A DNA stretch of 64,000 nucleotides from assembly GCF_022605725.1 (NCBI RefSeq), contig NC_065551.1:15066001-15130000 (forward strand), written 5' to 3'. This stretch comes from Anthonomus grandis grandis. Taxonomy: Eukaryota > Arthropoda > Insecta > Coleoptera > Curculionidae. The notes under the pieces were generated by a model. It did not search any database, was not told the origin of the DNA, and was given only the letters and a program-made list of their open reading frames with translations. The first letter of the stretch is position 1, and each line of letters begins with the position of its first letter. Position numbers and translations under genes: made by a program. Below are positions 43,603-53,541 of this stretch, one piece after another.

Positions 43603-45880
43603 GGGGAAAGGCAGGCAAGATGGGGTAGGCGGGCAAAACGGGGTGTCGTGATTATTTTTAGTACAACCAGCTCGATCTATCCAAAAGTTCGTACAGCTTA
43701 GTTTAAGACCATACCCGATCGATGGCAAAAAGCGCTGTCACTTCAGAAGCTGCCTGAATATCGGTCAGTCGAGCGGTGTTTGTTTTAGAGGTGCAGGTAT
43801 ATTTTCGTCAATAATTTAATAAAAGGTAAGTGAACCATAATTGTAATTCATCTTTAATTGTTATTCTTTATGGAAAAGTATACACATTTAGGCATATTTG
43901 TGTGTAAAAATGTTTAGTAAAAAAATATACCTAACCTCAAAATGTGCATTTGGGCAATATAAAAACGCCAATATAAAACAATAATAATAATTATTATTTT
44001 CAGATGCTGTTTAAGTACAACCGCGATTCTGACCGACACGAATGGTCCACGGACAGTATGCAGAATGCTGTAATAGCAGTATTAAATGGCAAAATGGGGT
44101 ACTATACTTTACAGAGCATCTACCAGGTTTAATGTGCCTCAATCTAAATTAGAGCGCCACGTTAAAAAAGCTAGAAAAAATCCCGGGTATGTTGTTACTA
44201 AATCTTTGGGACGATTTAAGGCAATATTCACTCCTGAACAGGAACAAGACCTTGCAAATTATTTAATGCACATGGAAAAAAGATTGTTTGGATTAACGAT
44301 GACTGAATGCAGGCGTTTAGCATTTTAATTAGCTTCAATTAGCTCAATGAACTTGATCATCCGTTTAATAAAGGACTTGCCATGGCTGGGAAGGATTGAA
44401 TGCAGAGTTTTTTGCGTCGACATCCAGAACTTTCAATCAGAACACCAGAAGCAACATCTGGAGCTCGAGCAATAGGGTTTAATAAAGAGGCTGTAGGTAA
44501 TTTTTTTAACTTACTTATCGAAGCTGTAGATAAATATCAACTGACAGCCGATAAAATCTATAATGTGGACGAAACCGGAGTGTCAGTTAATCTGAAGGGA
44601 ATATCTAAAATTATTGCCACTAAAGGGAAAAGACAAGTCGGAGCCTTGACGTAAGGGGAGAGGGGTGAGACCGTCACTATTGAAATATGCTTTTCGGCTT
44701 CAGGAGCATACATGCCTCCCATGTTTATATTTGGTACAAAAAAAATGCAACAAGCTTTCATGGATGAAATTGTTTCTGGTGGTTGGGTAGAGCTAAATGA
44801 TAGTGAATGGATGGATAAAAATTTATTCTTTATTGGGTTCAAAAAATTTGTGGAATTTGCCCAGCCCTCAAAAGACCGACCAATTCTACTTCCTTTGGAT
44901 GGACATTTATCCCACACAAAAAACCTGGAAGTTATTAATTACGCCAGGGAACATGGAGTTATTTTGATCTGCTACCCTCCCCATTGCACCCATCGGCTAC
45001 AAGCCCTAGATGTAGCTTTAATGAAACCAATAAGTACCTATTACGCTGAAGAAGTACGCAAATGGCTTAGAGCTAATCCTGGTCGTGTAACCTTACAACA
45101 AATAACTAAAAAATAGATTTTTAAAAACTGGAGTTTGGCCAGTTAATAAGGATGTTTTCACTGATGCAGACTTTTTGCCTTCCGAAACAACAAATATTGA
45201 ACAAAATGAAAACTTACCACCTAAAAACAATAATAGTGAAACTATGAATGAAACACAACTATCGGAAATTAATTTAGTTAAAGAAAAAACTCCAGAACCA
45301 ATTGATATTTTCAAACCAGGTACATCAAAAGATTCAGAGGTAAGCTTTAAGATTGTTAGTCCTGAGGGTATATTTCCAATCCCTAAAATAAAACAAACTG
45401 AGAAAAGAGTTTCTCGTAAAAGGGGAAAGACTGCTATTTTATCGTCTTCACCTTACAAAAACGAGCTAGATGAAGCCGAGAAAAAAAAGAATAAAAATTC
45501 TAAAGGGAAAACTCTTGTGAAGAAAAACCTTGCACCATCACCAAAAAAGAAAAAAATTACTAAAGCCTCCAATATTCTGTAAAATAATGACTCAAGTGAC
45601 AGTGAAGTTAGTGATGCGGAGTTAGTGCCTCTACTGTGGAGATTTTTACCCTTCGTTAACGGACCGTAACCGACCGTGCGGGCAAAACAGGGCAATTAGC
45701 ATTGGTTTGCTAAAATTAATGTAACAAAAAACTTGTATATTTTTTATTTTATTTTAAGCTCTTATAACTTAGGCATGATATGTAGAAATTATTTTTTCGG
45801 AAATTAAAGTTTCTGTGTCAATTAATACCAAAGTTATCTTTATTTGGAGACAAACTACCCCATTTTGCCCGCCTTTCTCC
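43603..45880 (+). mobile_element. pogo/Tigger DNA transposon, copy 3, with clear TIRs and TA duplication
   Basis: Left end ggggaaaggcaggcaagatg and right end (complement) ggagaaaggcgggcaaaatg are inverted repeats of about 28 bp, with TA on both sides (43601-43602 and 45881-45882). A motif gcgggcaaaacggggt occurs next to the left TIR and again as gcgggcaaaacagggc at about 45679, likely subterminal binding sites. The transposase pseudogene lies between. Confidence 0.9.
44004..45582 (+). pseudogene. pogo/Tigger transposase pseudogene, copy 3 (best preserved)
   Basis: The ATG at 44004 starts MLFKYNRDSDRHEWSTDSMQ (psq-like helix-turn-helix), with a frameshift near 44090 into 44086-44325 (FNVPQSKLERHVKKARKNPG). 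Stops follow at 44326, 44398 (probably Trp to stop, in AGKD*MQS), 44652 and 45116. The catalytic DDE_1 blocks are all present: YNVDETGVSV (first Asp), ILLPLDGHLSH (second Asp), HCTHRLQALDVALMKP (third). The tail (45175-45582) has AILSSSPYKNELDEAEKKK and a Lys-rich stretch. Total length is close to the family norm, so it decayed mainly by point changes and two frameshifts. Confidence 0.9.
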
Positions 45881-45882
45881 TA

Positions 45883-46139
45883 TATACATATAATGTACTT
45901 GCGTATATGACTTTAGGTTAATTATTTTAATTATAGGTTTTTCAAAATTTAAAACTAAAAAAATTAATTTTGTAAAAATTAAACACTTTATTTTTTAAAA
46001 CATCTTGTGGAGGATTTTTTTATTATTCAGATGTTAATTTTTATTATATTTATCGTACAAAACCTGTTACAATCATGTATTATGATTTTATGTCAAATAT
46101 TTCTCACTAATCTTTTTTTCCTGCTAATTTCCAAAAATT
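45883..46139. other. AT-rich spacer
   Basis: Nothing recognised. Confidence 0.4.
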
Positions 46140-46275
46140 TAATTTGTTCTAACTCAGCGACTGACAACCAGTGTTGACTAAATACTAATATATCATAAGA
46201 AAATTTCTTCGCCTCAATTTGAACAATTTTGTTTCTTAAACATTGTGTATTATTATGACATATTCTTAAGAAATT
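46140..46275 (-). pseudogene. LINE endonuclease N-terminal fragment
   Basis: The minus strand reads NNTQCLRNKIVQIEAKKFSY and DILVFSQHWLSVAELEQIKF, matching the Asn (xNxxSLRNK) and Glu (xxSExWL, here SQHWL) blocks of LINE AP-type endonucleases. It is about 45 residues long and isolated. The Glu-to-Gln change would inactivate it. Confidence 0.65.
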
Positions 46276-47137
46276 GTGATTTATAAGTTAACCGACACGT
46301 TTTTTATTTTTGATCGAATGTCATTGTTGGTGCTATAATTGATATATATATTATCGTGACTTAGGGCTTATTGTGGTTGGTAGTGTTTAAAACTGAAATA
46401 TTGATTTATATATTGTTGTTGCAGTTTTTTTGTTTTGGTTAAGTTTAATATAGTTATTTTTCCTATTAGTTAACATATAACCAATTTCCTATTATTGGGC
46501 AAGTTGTGTGTTAGAAATAAAGATTTAAATAAATTATCTAACATGATCAAAGTGTTTCATACAAACATATTTTTTCAAGCTCTACTGCCTTACAATACTG
46601 CCAAAAGAAATAGTTATAATCTTATACAAATCGATGGAGAAGAGAAATTGTAAATCAAATAGTTCAATATCCATTGCAACTGATAGTTCTTATGAAATGG
46701 CGAATGCGCCAGACGAGTCAGTCACTGCTTATACGATGTATAGGAATGGCTAAAATGGTTTAAAAATCAATGATTATTAATGACTCTGTTAATTCTTTTA
46801 TATAATTTATTAAATTTGTACAAATAATTTATAAAAATACAAGTCCTTCGATATGACAAATATATACCAACGATATATTATTTATTTCTTGTAACCTTAA
46901 GCTTAATCATATTGCGAATTTCATCATAAGTAGTTAAATAATTTATTATAAAAAATATATTTTATCATAAGAATCTCTCTCTCTTGAACATGGAGGATCA
47001 AATATACAGTTGAGCAATATCCTTAAAAAACTATTTATAAGTACATTTACCAGAAGAAAATATATTACGTTTAAGCCTTAATATATACATCTTTACACTT
47101 TCCTAAATACTTACATTAGTATTTACAAGAATTAGTA
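46276..47137. other. AT-rich spacer
   Basis: No gene is seen. 46680-46710 has a weak match (cttatgaaatggcgaatgcg) to the satellite-like unit described at 38500-38790. Confidence 0.4.
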
Positions 47138-47143
47138 TTTATT
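47138..47143 (-). terminator. polyadenylation signal AATAAA of the SAM-domain gene
   Basis: tttatt on the plus strand is AATAAA on the minus strand, 81 nt past the stop codon of the SAM exon at 47224. This spacing suits a short 3' untranslated region. Confidence 0.6.
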
Positions 47144-47223
47144 GTCGCATAACCTAAACGGACATGACATACTCTTTCCTTTTTTAAAGCTTAAGTTTTA
47201 TATAAATTGTTCGTGTTTTTTTT

Positions 47224-47460
47224 TCAAGAAGTTCCTCCTGAATCCGAAGTATTACCGCCACCACAAGCATTTTCGGGACTCCCTCCCGTACCGTTATGGC
47301 AATGCGAACAATGCAAACAGACATTACAACTTCCAAGTTTCTTCGCTAAAATTGACTTCAGTTTTAAGGCCGGCCCTAATTTCATTCCGATGGTATTGGT
47401 GAGGTGCTCTTCGGTGAGGAGTGGGAGACCGCTACCGTCTATACGTTGATCACGAAAATT
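47224..47460 (-). CDS. C-terminal exon of a SAM-domain protein (Polycomb-type SAM), upstream exons not in view
   Basis: On the minus strand, acceptor tttttttttcag at 47461 is followed by a frame open for 78 codons to TGA at 47224. It begins NFRDQRIDGSGLPLLTEEHL and continues GMKLGPALKLKSILAKKLG. This is the C-terminal half of a sterile alpha motif of the Polyhomeotic/SCM/L3MBTL/SAMD type, a protein-protein polymerisation domain used by chromatin repressors; the GMKLGPALK helix is characteristic. After it come a Cys-rich stretch (CNVCLHCSHCH) and a Gly/Ser-rich tail. The exon boundary falls inside the SAM fold, so the N-terminal half is in an upstream exon at higher coordinates, probably outside the window. 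GC content and intact frame mark it as a host gene. Which SAM family member it is cannot be decided from this exon. Confidence 0.88.
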   Translation of the reverse strand, partial: NFRDQRIDGSGLPLLTEEHLTNTIGMKLGPALKLKSILAKKLGSCNVCLHCSHCHNGTGGSPENACGGGNTSDSGGTS

Positions 47461-47673
47461 CTGAAAAAAAACATATGAAAGATTATTGGTTTTAATTAAT
47501 TAAATGATAGAGAGGGTGATAAGGAAGTAAGTAATAATTTAATTGCCTTTTAAGGTATCAAAATCTCATTATGGCGAGTGTTGAATATCTTAATTACACG
47601 CTGATTAAATTGTTTAGTATTTAAAAGTGAAAGTTGAAGAAGTAGTCCATTCTTGCAGTGGAGTTAATAGATG

Positions 47674-47950
47674 AATGGGTAACTAAGGGTACTTTGGTCA
47701 TTCTCCACTAAATTTATTTAAAATATTAATCCTACATGTTTCGGACATATAACATGTCGATCATCAGGGATAACAAATTAAGGGGTTCCGTCAATACATC
47801 TTACGGATCTAGTGCCTCAGACAAGGTTAAAACGGTTAAAAGGTTAAAATTAAGATACCTGAGAATGGGCCAAACATGGATTTACAAAAACTTTAAAATT
47901 ACATTATTACGGTAATACGATAATTATTTTGTAAACCTTAGTTACCCATT
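47674..47950. repeat. 277-bp repeat with 15-bp TIRs carrying a hammerhead-like motif
   Basis: aatgggtaactaagg (47674-47688) and its exact complement (47936-47950) bound the element. Inside at 47731-47769 (minus strand) is a hammerhead-like core. It lies upstream of the SAM exon, within its presumed intron. Confidence 0.65.
47731..47769 (-). ncRNA. hammerhead-like core motif
   Basis: The minus strand reads CTGATGA (47761-47767), then a five-pair stem gacat/atgtc with loop gttat, then GAAAC (47738-47742) and a GTA. The order CUGAUGA, stem II, GAAA is the hammerhead core. The base pairs closing stem II next to the core are not Watson-Crick (T opposite C). Stems I and III are not obvious in the monomer, as for many transposon hammerheads that act as dimers. 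Confidence 0.4.
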
Positions 47951-48180
47951 GATTTAACAGAAAATTTTTTTTTTACTCTTAAGGTCCCGTTTTAGCCTCC
48001 ACAACTACCAATTAGTGATGTACTAGTAGTATCAACGCAAAAATATTCTAAAAATTTAATATTTTCTTTTTTTGGGTTTAATGTCTCAATTAGTATATTA
48101 ATATGCTGATTATTTACTAGGGATTTATTTTTTGGATCTTATAGTCTCATTTTGGCCAAGTAATGATGACTTTGTCTACT
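47951..48180. other. AT-rich spacer
   Basis: Nothing recognised. Confidence 0.4.
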
Positions 48181-48189
48181 AATGGGCTG

Positions 48190-48332
48190 GATGAACTGAG
48201 TAGCTCAGTAGTAGCAGATCCCAAGTCCGGATAAAAGAGGAGCATTGGACGCTCAAGTCAATTACTAAAATGAAGACGACGGCAAACAAAAAAGAACATA
48301 AGCTTAGGAACGTGGAACGTATGAATACTATA
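48190..48332 (+). pseudogene. RTE-like LINE, start of ORF2 endonuclease, cut by a mariner
   Basis: The plus strand reads KKNISLGTWNV, stop, ILYR just before 48332. GTWNVRTL..PG is the usual first endonuclease block of RTE-type LINEs. The frame ends at the TA where a mariner-like element (48333-51049) is inserted and resumes at 51050 with the PG of the same block. Confidence 0.7.
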
Positions 48333-48497
48333 CCGGGTGATGCATCGCCAAGCTGGCCATAGAAAATCCCATTCAAATTATGATACTTTCAAATATCAGC
48401 TTCCCTGTATATTTTACAGAAAAACTGTATTAGATTTTTTAAAAGGTGCGAGTAAAATTAGCCACCATACTAAATTTCATTACTTTTTATTAACTGA

Positions 48498-48672
48498 TTT
48501 TATAAATAAATGCTCAAATAATCCTCCATTTACCCCCAAACAATATCCTAATCGGTTGTAAAATTCAGTTCTTATATTACTAAGCTGATAAGCAGTTATT
48601 TGATTACATTCTATTAAAATTGCCATCTTTAACTCTTCTACATTTTGATAAGGCACATCTTTATAAATAATG
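48498..48672 (-). pseudogene. mariner transposase, C-terminal part
   Basis: The minus strand reads VPYQNVEELKMAILIECNQI and LSNIRTEFYNRLGYCLGVNG then LFEHLF, the usual tail of mariner transposases after the third catalytic block. The rest of the protein is at 50100-50880; the BEL/Pao insertion lies between. Confidence 0.75.
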
Positions 48673-48759
48673 CTCTAATTATGACCCTAAAGTGTGTTTG
48701 AAATTATCTTTACACTCTTACATAATGATGCTCCCTCATATTCTCCTCGAAATTGAGCC

Positions 48760-50070
48760 CCTAGCTCTCAAGAAAATGTCTATGCAAACTCACAAAGAAA
48801 TATTAACTAAAATCGCAATAATATCTCACAACGCAACACATCTAGCACTAATTCCCCTTCTCACCCCCCTTCGTCAAGTACAGCCCCGGAACCACCTCAT
48901 TCACAAGTAGATCAGAGCGCCTATACTCACACAGTACAATCTCTTCACTTAACTTTTAATAATAATGTGCAAAGGCTGCTAGCCACCGCCATAGTAGGCC
49001 TTCAGGCTAGCAACGGTGAACAAAAATTTACCAAAGCCCTGCTGGATTGTGGCAGTCAATTCTCATTTGTTACCTTTGATTTAGCAAAAACTTTAGGTTA
49101 TAAACAATATTTTAGTCCGATTTATATTTCTGGAATAGCGAACCAAAACACTCACACTAATAAAATAATTGATATTTATTTACATGCAAAAGATAATTCT
49201 GCTAAAAGGTTTGCTGTTTCCTGTTCCATTCTCGATAATATAACCTGTCCTTTTCCTCAAATGTCTTTGGACCCTCAAAAAATTAAGCTGCCACCTAACA
49301 TAGAACTAGCAGACCCTCAATATTATAAAACTTTAAATATAGATCTATTGCTTGGCGCTGATATATTTTCCGAGCTGATTACTCCTGGTACCCTTCATTT
49401 AGGTCAAGGTTTGCCAACCCTTTTTAACACTTACTTGGGATACGTAATAGGAGGAAAAAATGTTAATTCTCATGTTAGCGCCTCAGACAAAGTATTCTGT
49501 TGCTCTCAAGTAATATAATTCTCGGATTCCCACTCTAAGATTGAAAATATGTTAGAAAAATTTTGGGCGATAGAGAAAGTCGAAAATCAAAGAAATTTAT
49601 CTCCCCTAGATATTCGCGCTGAAAAGGTATTTAAAGCTACAACTAAAAGACTCGAAAATGGTAAATTTCAAATAGATTGGCCCTTTATAGAACCATTGGC
49701 GTATCTTCTCTTTCGAAGAAAGACTTTGTCATGATAAAAAACTGTTTTCAGAATATAAAATTTTTATAAATGAATATTTAGACAATGGTTATGCTAAGAA
49801 AATTTCCCTTACTTTAACTAATCTTCAGGAAGAAGTAAAATATTTTTTGCCTCACCACTGTGTCATTCGCGAAGACAGCAAGTCTACAAAAATTAGGGTT
49901 GTTTTGGACGCAAGTATGAAAACATCCTCAGGATATTCTCCTAATGATATTGTCTTAAAGGGATTTTCAGTGCAACCAGAATTGTTTGACATTTTACACA
50001 GATTTCGCACTTATAAATTTGTGTTGGTTAGCAAAAAATGTTTTTGCAGATCGAGGTTAACGATCGAGGT
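48760..50070 (+). pseudogene. BEL/Pao LTR-retrotransposon pol fragment (protease and start of RT)
   Basis: An open frame of 183 codons (48967-49518), open further upstream, carries the BEL/Pao aspartic protease: ALLDCGSQFSFVTFDLAKTL, with the catalytic D-C/S-G-S motif, and NIDLLLGADIFSELI. A stop follows. Then MLEKFWAIEKVENQRNLSPL begins the protease-RT linker, and after a frameshift HHCVIREDSKSTKIRVVLDA and SFRTYKF-like residues mark the start of RT. The Ser/Thr/Pro-rich run before 48967 is the gag-pol joint. No LTRs, integrase or envelope are present. It sits in the opposite orientation inside a mariner transposase. Confidence 0.85.
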
Positions 50071-50099
50071 TAAGTTGTTTCAACGCGCTAAACAAAACC

Positions 50100-50880
50100 A
50101 GTGCCTAAAAAACAGAAAACAGAAGGTTTTCTCCCTCCCAAAAAATGATGGGTAGTATTTCAAATTCCCCTTTCAAAGTGGTTTAGTGAAAGGTGCAACT
50201 TCCAATGCTGGTCCAATTTGATTTTGTAAAAGTTCCAAAAATGCGTCTCCTCCCAAATATTTCTCTAAAAAGGTCTAAAGGTCCAATAATTTTATGACCA
50301 AAAATACCCGCTCAAACATTTATCTTCTGAGGGTACTGGGTCCTTGTAAGAACATATCTATGCTCATTTTCTTTACTCCAGTAATGCAAATTTTGAACAC
50401 TTGGCTCATGGTAAAGGTGCATTCGTCCGTAAAACAAACATTTCATAAAAAATCCCTGTGGTTATTCGCCCTTTCCATAACTTCAAAACGGAAATCTGCT
50501 CTTCGGATTTTATCGTATTCCCTGATGTTTTTGATATTTAAAAGAATGCTATTTTTTAGTGTGCGCAATACTGTACTATGATCTTTTCCTACAACTTCTC
50601 CTGCTCTCTAGAGTTCTGCTGCTATTTCCTTTACTTTCTTCAACATTCCAAAATCTGAATTATTCTCTCTAGCTCTGCCATCAATATTGTATTGCTCTGA
50701 GCATTTGCTCATTTGCTATTGCTCATGTAGTACCACTTAATCATATTTATTTTCTCTTGGTTACTGTAATAATTATTTATACTGACCACTAAATTAATAG
50801 ATGACAACACTTTGACATAATATTTTGATAATTTGGCTGGTGGTTTCATATTTAAGTTTTCAGTTTTTTTTAATAAATTC
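50100..50880 (-). pseudogene. mariner transposase, N-terminal and catalytic part
   Basis: On the minus strand: helix-turn-helix remains near 50700-50550, then RRADFRFEVMERANNHRDFL, VCFTDECTFTMSQVFK (first catalytic Asp) and, in shifted frames, segments resembling the FERVFLVIKLLDL block. Decay is strong. The frame leaves the family near 50150, close to the BEL/Pao junction. Confidence 0.75.
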
Positions 50881-51049
50881 TAAATTGCTTATTAGAAAGT
50901 AATAAAATTTGGTATGATGGCTTACCTTACTCGCACCTTCAAAAAAGTCTAATACAGTTTTTCTGTAAAGTATACAGGAAAGCCAATATTTGAATGTATC
51001 AGAATTTATATGGGATTGCAATGACCAGTTTGGCAATGCCATCACCCAA

Positions 51050-53310
51050 TATAAACCTGGGACATTATAGGAAGTGGCTCCTGAGACAGTACAATCTTGA
51101 TGTATGTGCAATACAAGGAGTTCGATGGACATAAGGTGGTTAGATCGATGTAAATTACTAAGGGTATACTACGGTGGACACTCCAGACAGAATAAATATG
51201 GAATCGGCTTCGTCCTTAATAAGAACGAAAGATTGGACAAATGACTGAATATGTGTAATCAGAATTAGAAGTATCCCGAAAAACATGCCTATCGTAAACA
51301 TTTATGAACCCAGAGAAAGCGGTAACCATAATCAAAGATCACTTCCATCGTACGATGACAAAGTTGTGCTAGGTAGTGTAAACGTGAAAATAGGCAAGCA
51401 TTGCAGTTGGCAACAAAATAATGGTTGTGAGCACATACTTTCCGCGACAAAACATTCATATGTACACGGGAATCTTGACTGACCAATACACTAAGAATCA
51501 AATTGACCATATTCTGATAGAAAAACGCCACAAAAGTGATATTAGTGACAGCAGCCATATCTTGGTTGTAGCAAGAATAAGGATGAATATACAAAGACTT
51601 ATACGAAAAACCAACCCCCTAGGAAGCGGGCTTATAAAGTCAACGTACATAGACTCCAAAACCCTGAAGTTAAAATTATCAGCTTATTAGATAGAAATAG
51701 GCAATACATATAACGCTATGAGCACTAGCCCCTAAGAAAGAAAACATGGTTAGAAGAAGATTGCAAACAGAAATTTAAGATCAAAAAGCAATTTAAAGAA
51801 AAGTATCTAATTAATAGAATAGGAGCAAATTAACGAGAACATTAAGGAATTTATCAAGATGAAAAAAGATACATGAAAGAAAAAAACATGATATAACGCA
51901 ACACTATGAACCGTGAAGAATAAGCAACTTTTATGAAACAATAAGGCACGACATAACTTTGAAGAGCTGTTGAATATGGAGGAGCCAGATAACCCGTTAA
52001 ATAAAGGTATAATAAAGATACAATAGAAAAAAGTGATTATTTTTTCTGTAGATAAAGTCCACAAGAAAAATAAATAATAGGAAGTTACCAGGCCTAGATG
52101 CAAGCAGAACTCATAAAGCAGAGAGGGCCAGATAATAAAAACCAAATACACAATCTTATCAGACAAGTCTGGAGGTAAGAGACAATGCGAAACGAATGAA
52201 AGGAGGCATTAATACAAACTTGGTATTAATACAACCAATTCATAAGGAATCATCAGAAATTCCCCTAAAAAAGTTTTGTCAAAAATACAAAACATCTTAC
52301 CACTGCCTGGGGAATAGGTAAGGTATATTGGGGAATATCAGTGTGGATTTTAAAGAAGAAAGGGACAATAGATAGAATATTCAACAAGAGACAAATTCTG
52401 CAAAAGCAATGGGAATATGCCGAAGCTACCTTTGCTCTATTTGTAAACTATAAACAAGCTTATGACAGTATTCACCGCAAAAGTCTATGGACAATTATGA
52501 AAAACTTTGGTTTCCTAAATAAATTCATTAATCTGATGAAGATGTGCATCCTAGAATCCAAGGCCTGGGTTAAAGTTGAAGGAACAATGTGAGTCCTTTA
52601 ATTTTCAAAGTGAGCTATGACAGAGTGACGTGCTCTTGCCATTACTTTCTAAGTACTTACGTAGCTCTGGAATAAGTGATAAGAAGGCTTGATAATAAAG
52701 ATGAGGATCTTCATCATCAAGACCTCTTATCAGTGAAGATTAAAAGATGAGAAAAGATGAGATAGAAAGAATGAGAATGATGTTAGAAAGGAAATACAGT
52801 GTCGAATTCATAAAACAAATAGTCAGAGCTGCCCTAAGCAATTTGCTTGGATCACGAAATCTACCAAAAAAGTAATCCCTGTGGTCCTGTATGGGAGCAA
52901 GGCATAGATCATGACTATTAGAGATGACATCTTCATCATGGCAATCTTCGAGAATGAAGTATTAAGGAAAATGTGTGGATGCTTATAGGATCCAGTAACA
53001 ACCCAGTGGAGGAAACACACGTGCGGTAAAGTAAGGGAAATTACTAAACAGCCGTGAATCATAGGTTTATATGGGCAGGACACGTAGCCAGAGTGGAAAA
53101 TAGGGATATTTTGGAGCCGTTTATAGAGGCAGACCAAGCGCAAGAAGGCCGCCGGGACGACCTAAATAAAGATGGAAAGATAATGTAGAGAGATACGTCA
53201 ACAGGATAGAAATCTGAAATTGGGAAGAAGTAGCAAGAAATAAGAGATAGATCGATGAGGCTAAAATGCTTAAGGTATTGTTTGGCTGGTCTAAGTAAGT
53301 AGGTAAGTAA
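51050..53310 (+). pseudogene. RTE-like LINE ORF2 (endonuclease and RT), heavily decayed
   Basis: 51050-51690 is endonuclease: LLRQYNLDVCAIQGVRWT (Glu block), MPIVNIYEPRESGNHNQRSL, KVVLGSVNVKIGKH (GDFN block degraded), NQIDHILIEKRHKSDISDSS, with DSSHILVVARIRMNIQ as the final block. 52340-52620 is RT: QQWEYAEATFALFVNYKQAY followed by DSIHRKSLW (first catalytic Asp lost, LFIDFKQAYD in relatives). 53070-53200 holds WAGHVARVENRDILEPFIE and RRPRGRP-like residues of the C-terminus. The tail at 53291-53315 is a taagtaggtaagtaa microsatellite, as expected for RTE elements. Confidence 0.78.
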
Positions 53311-53541
53311 TGATTTTGAGTTCAGTAACATCCTGGAGTAGCAATTAATACACTGGAAAAAATGTTAATATAACAATTTTGATAATTACATTTATAGTAC
53401 AGATTTAGATATTTAATGTCCATTTTTATGTGACTAAACTATTCAAGAACTTATAAATTATGAAATTTTTTTCAACTTCATGCCTAGATGTGCCCGTGTA
53501 CTATCGATTAATATAGAAAATAGGGACTTTCTCATATTTCT

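Larger units (their letters stand above)
48333..51049 (-). mobile_element. mariner-like element with 180-bp TIRs, split by BEL/Pao
   Basis: 48333-48510 and about 50890-51049 are reverse complements; both contain cagaaaaactgtattaga and start gggtgatg. TA flanks both sides. The transposase is on the minus strand in two parts, 50880-50100 and 48672-48498, separated by a plus-strand BEL/Pao fragment. Confidence 0.85.

Noticed and set aside
47207..47449. Plus-strand frame with a CEQCKQ motif, and a tempting in-phase join to a short exon at 42313 (ATG GAA GGA with a gtaag donor)
   Set aside because: The minus strand of the same segment encodes an unmistakable SAM domain with its own acceptor site, so the plus-strand frame is a shadow and the phase match is coincidental.
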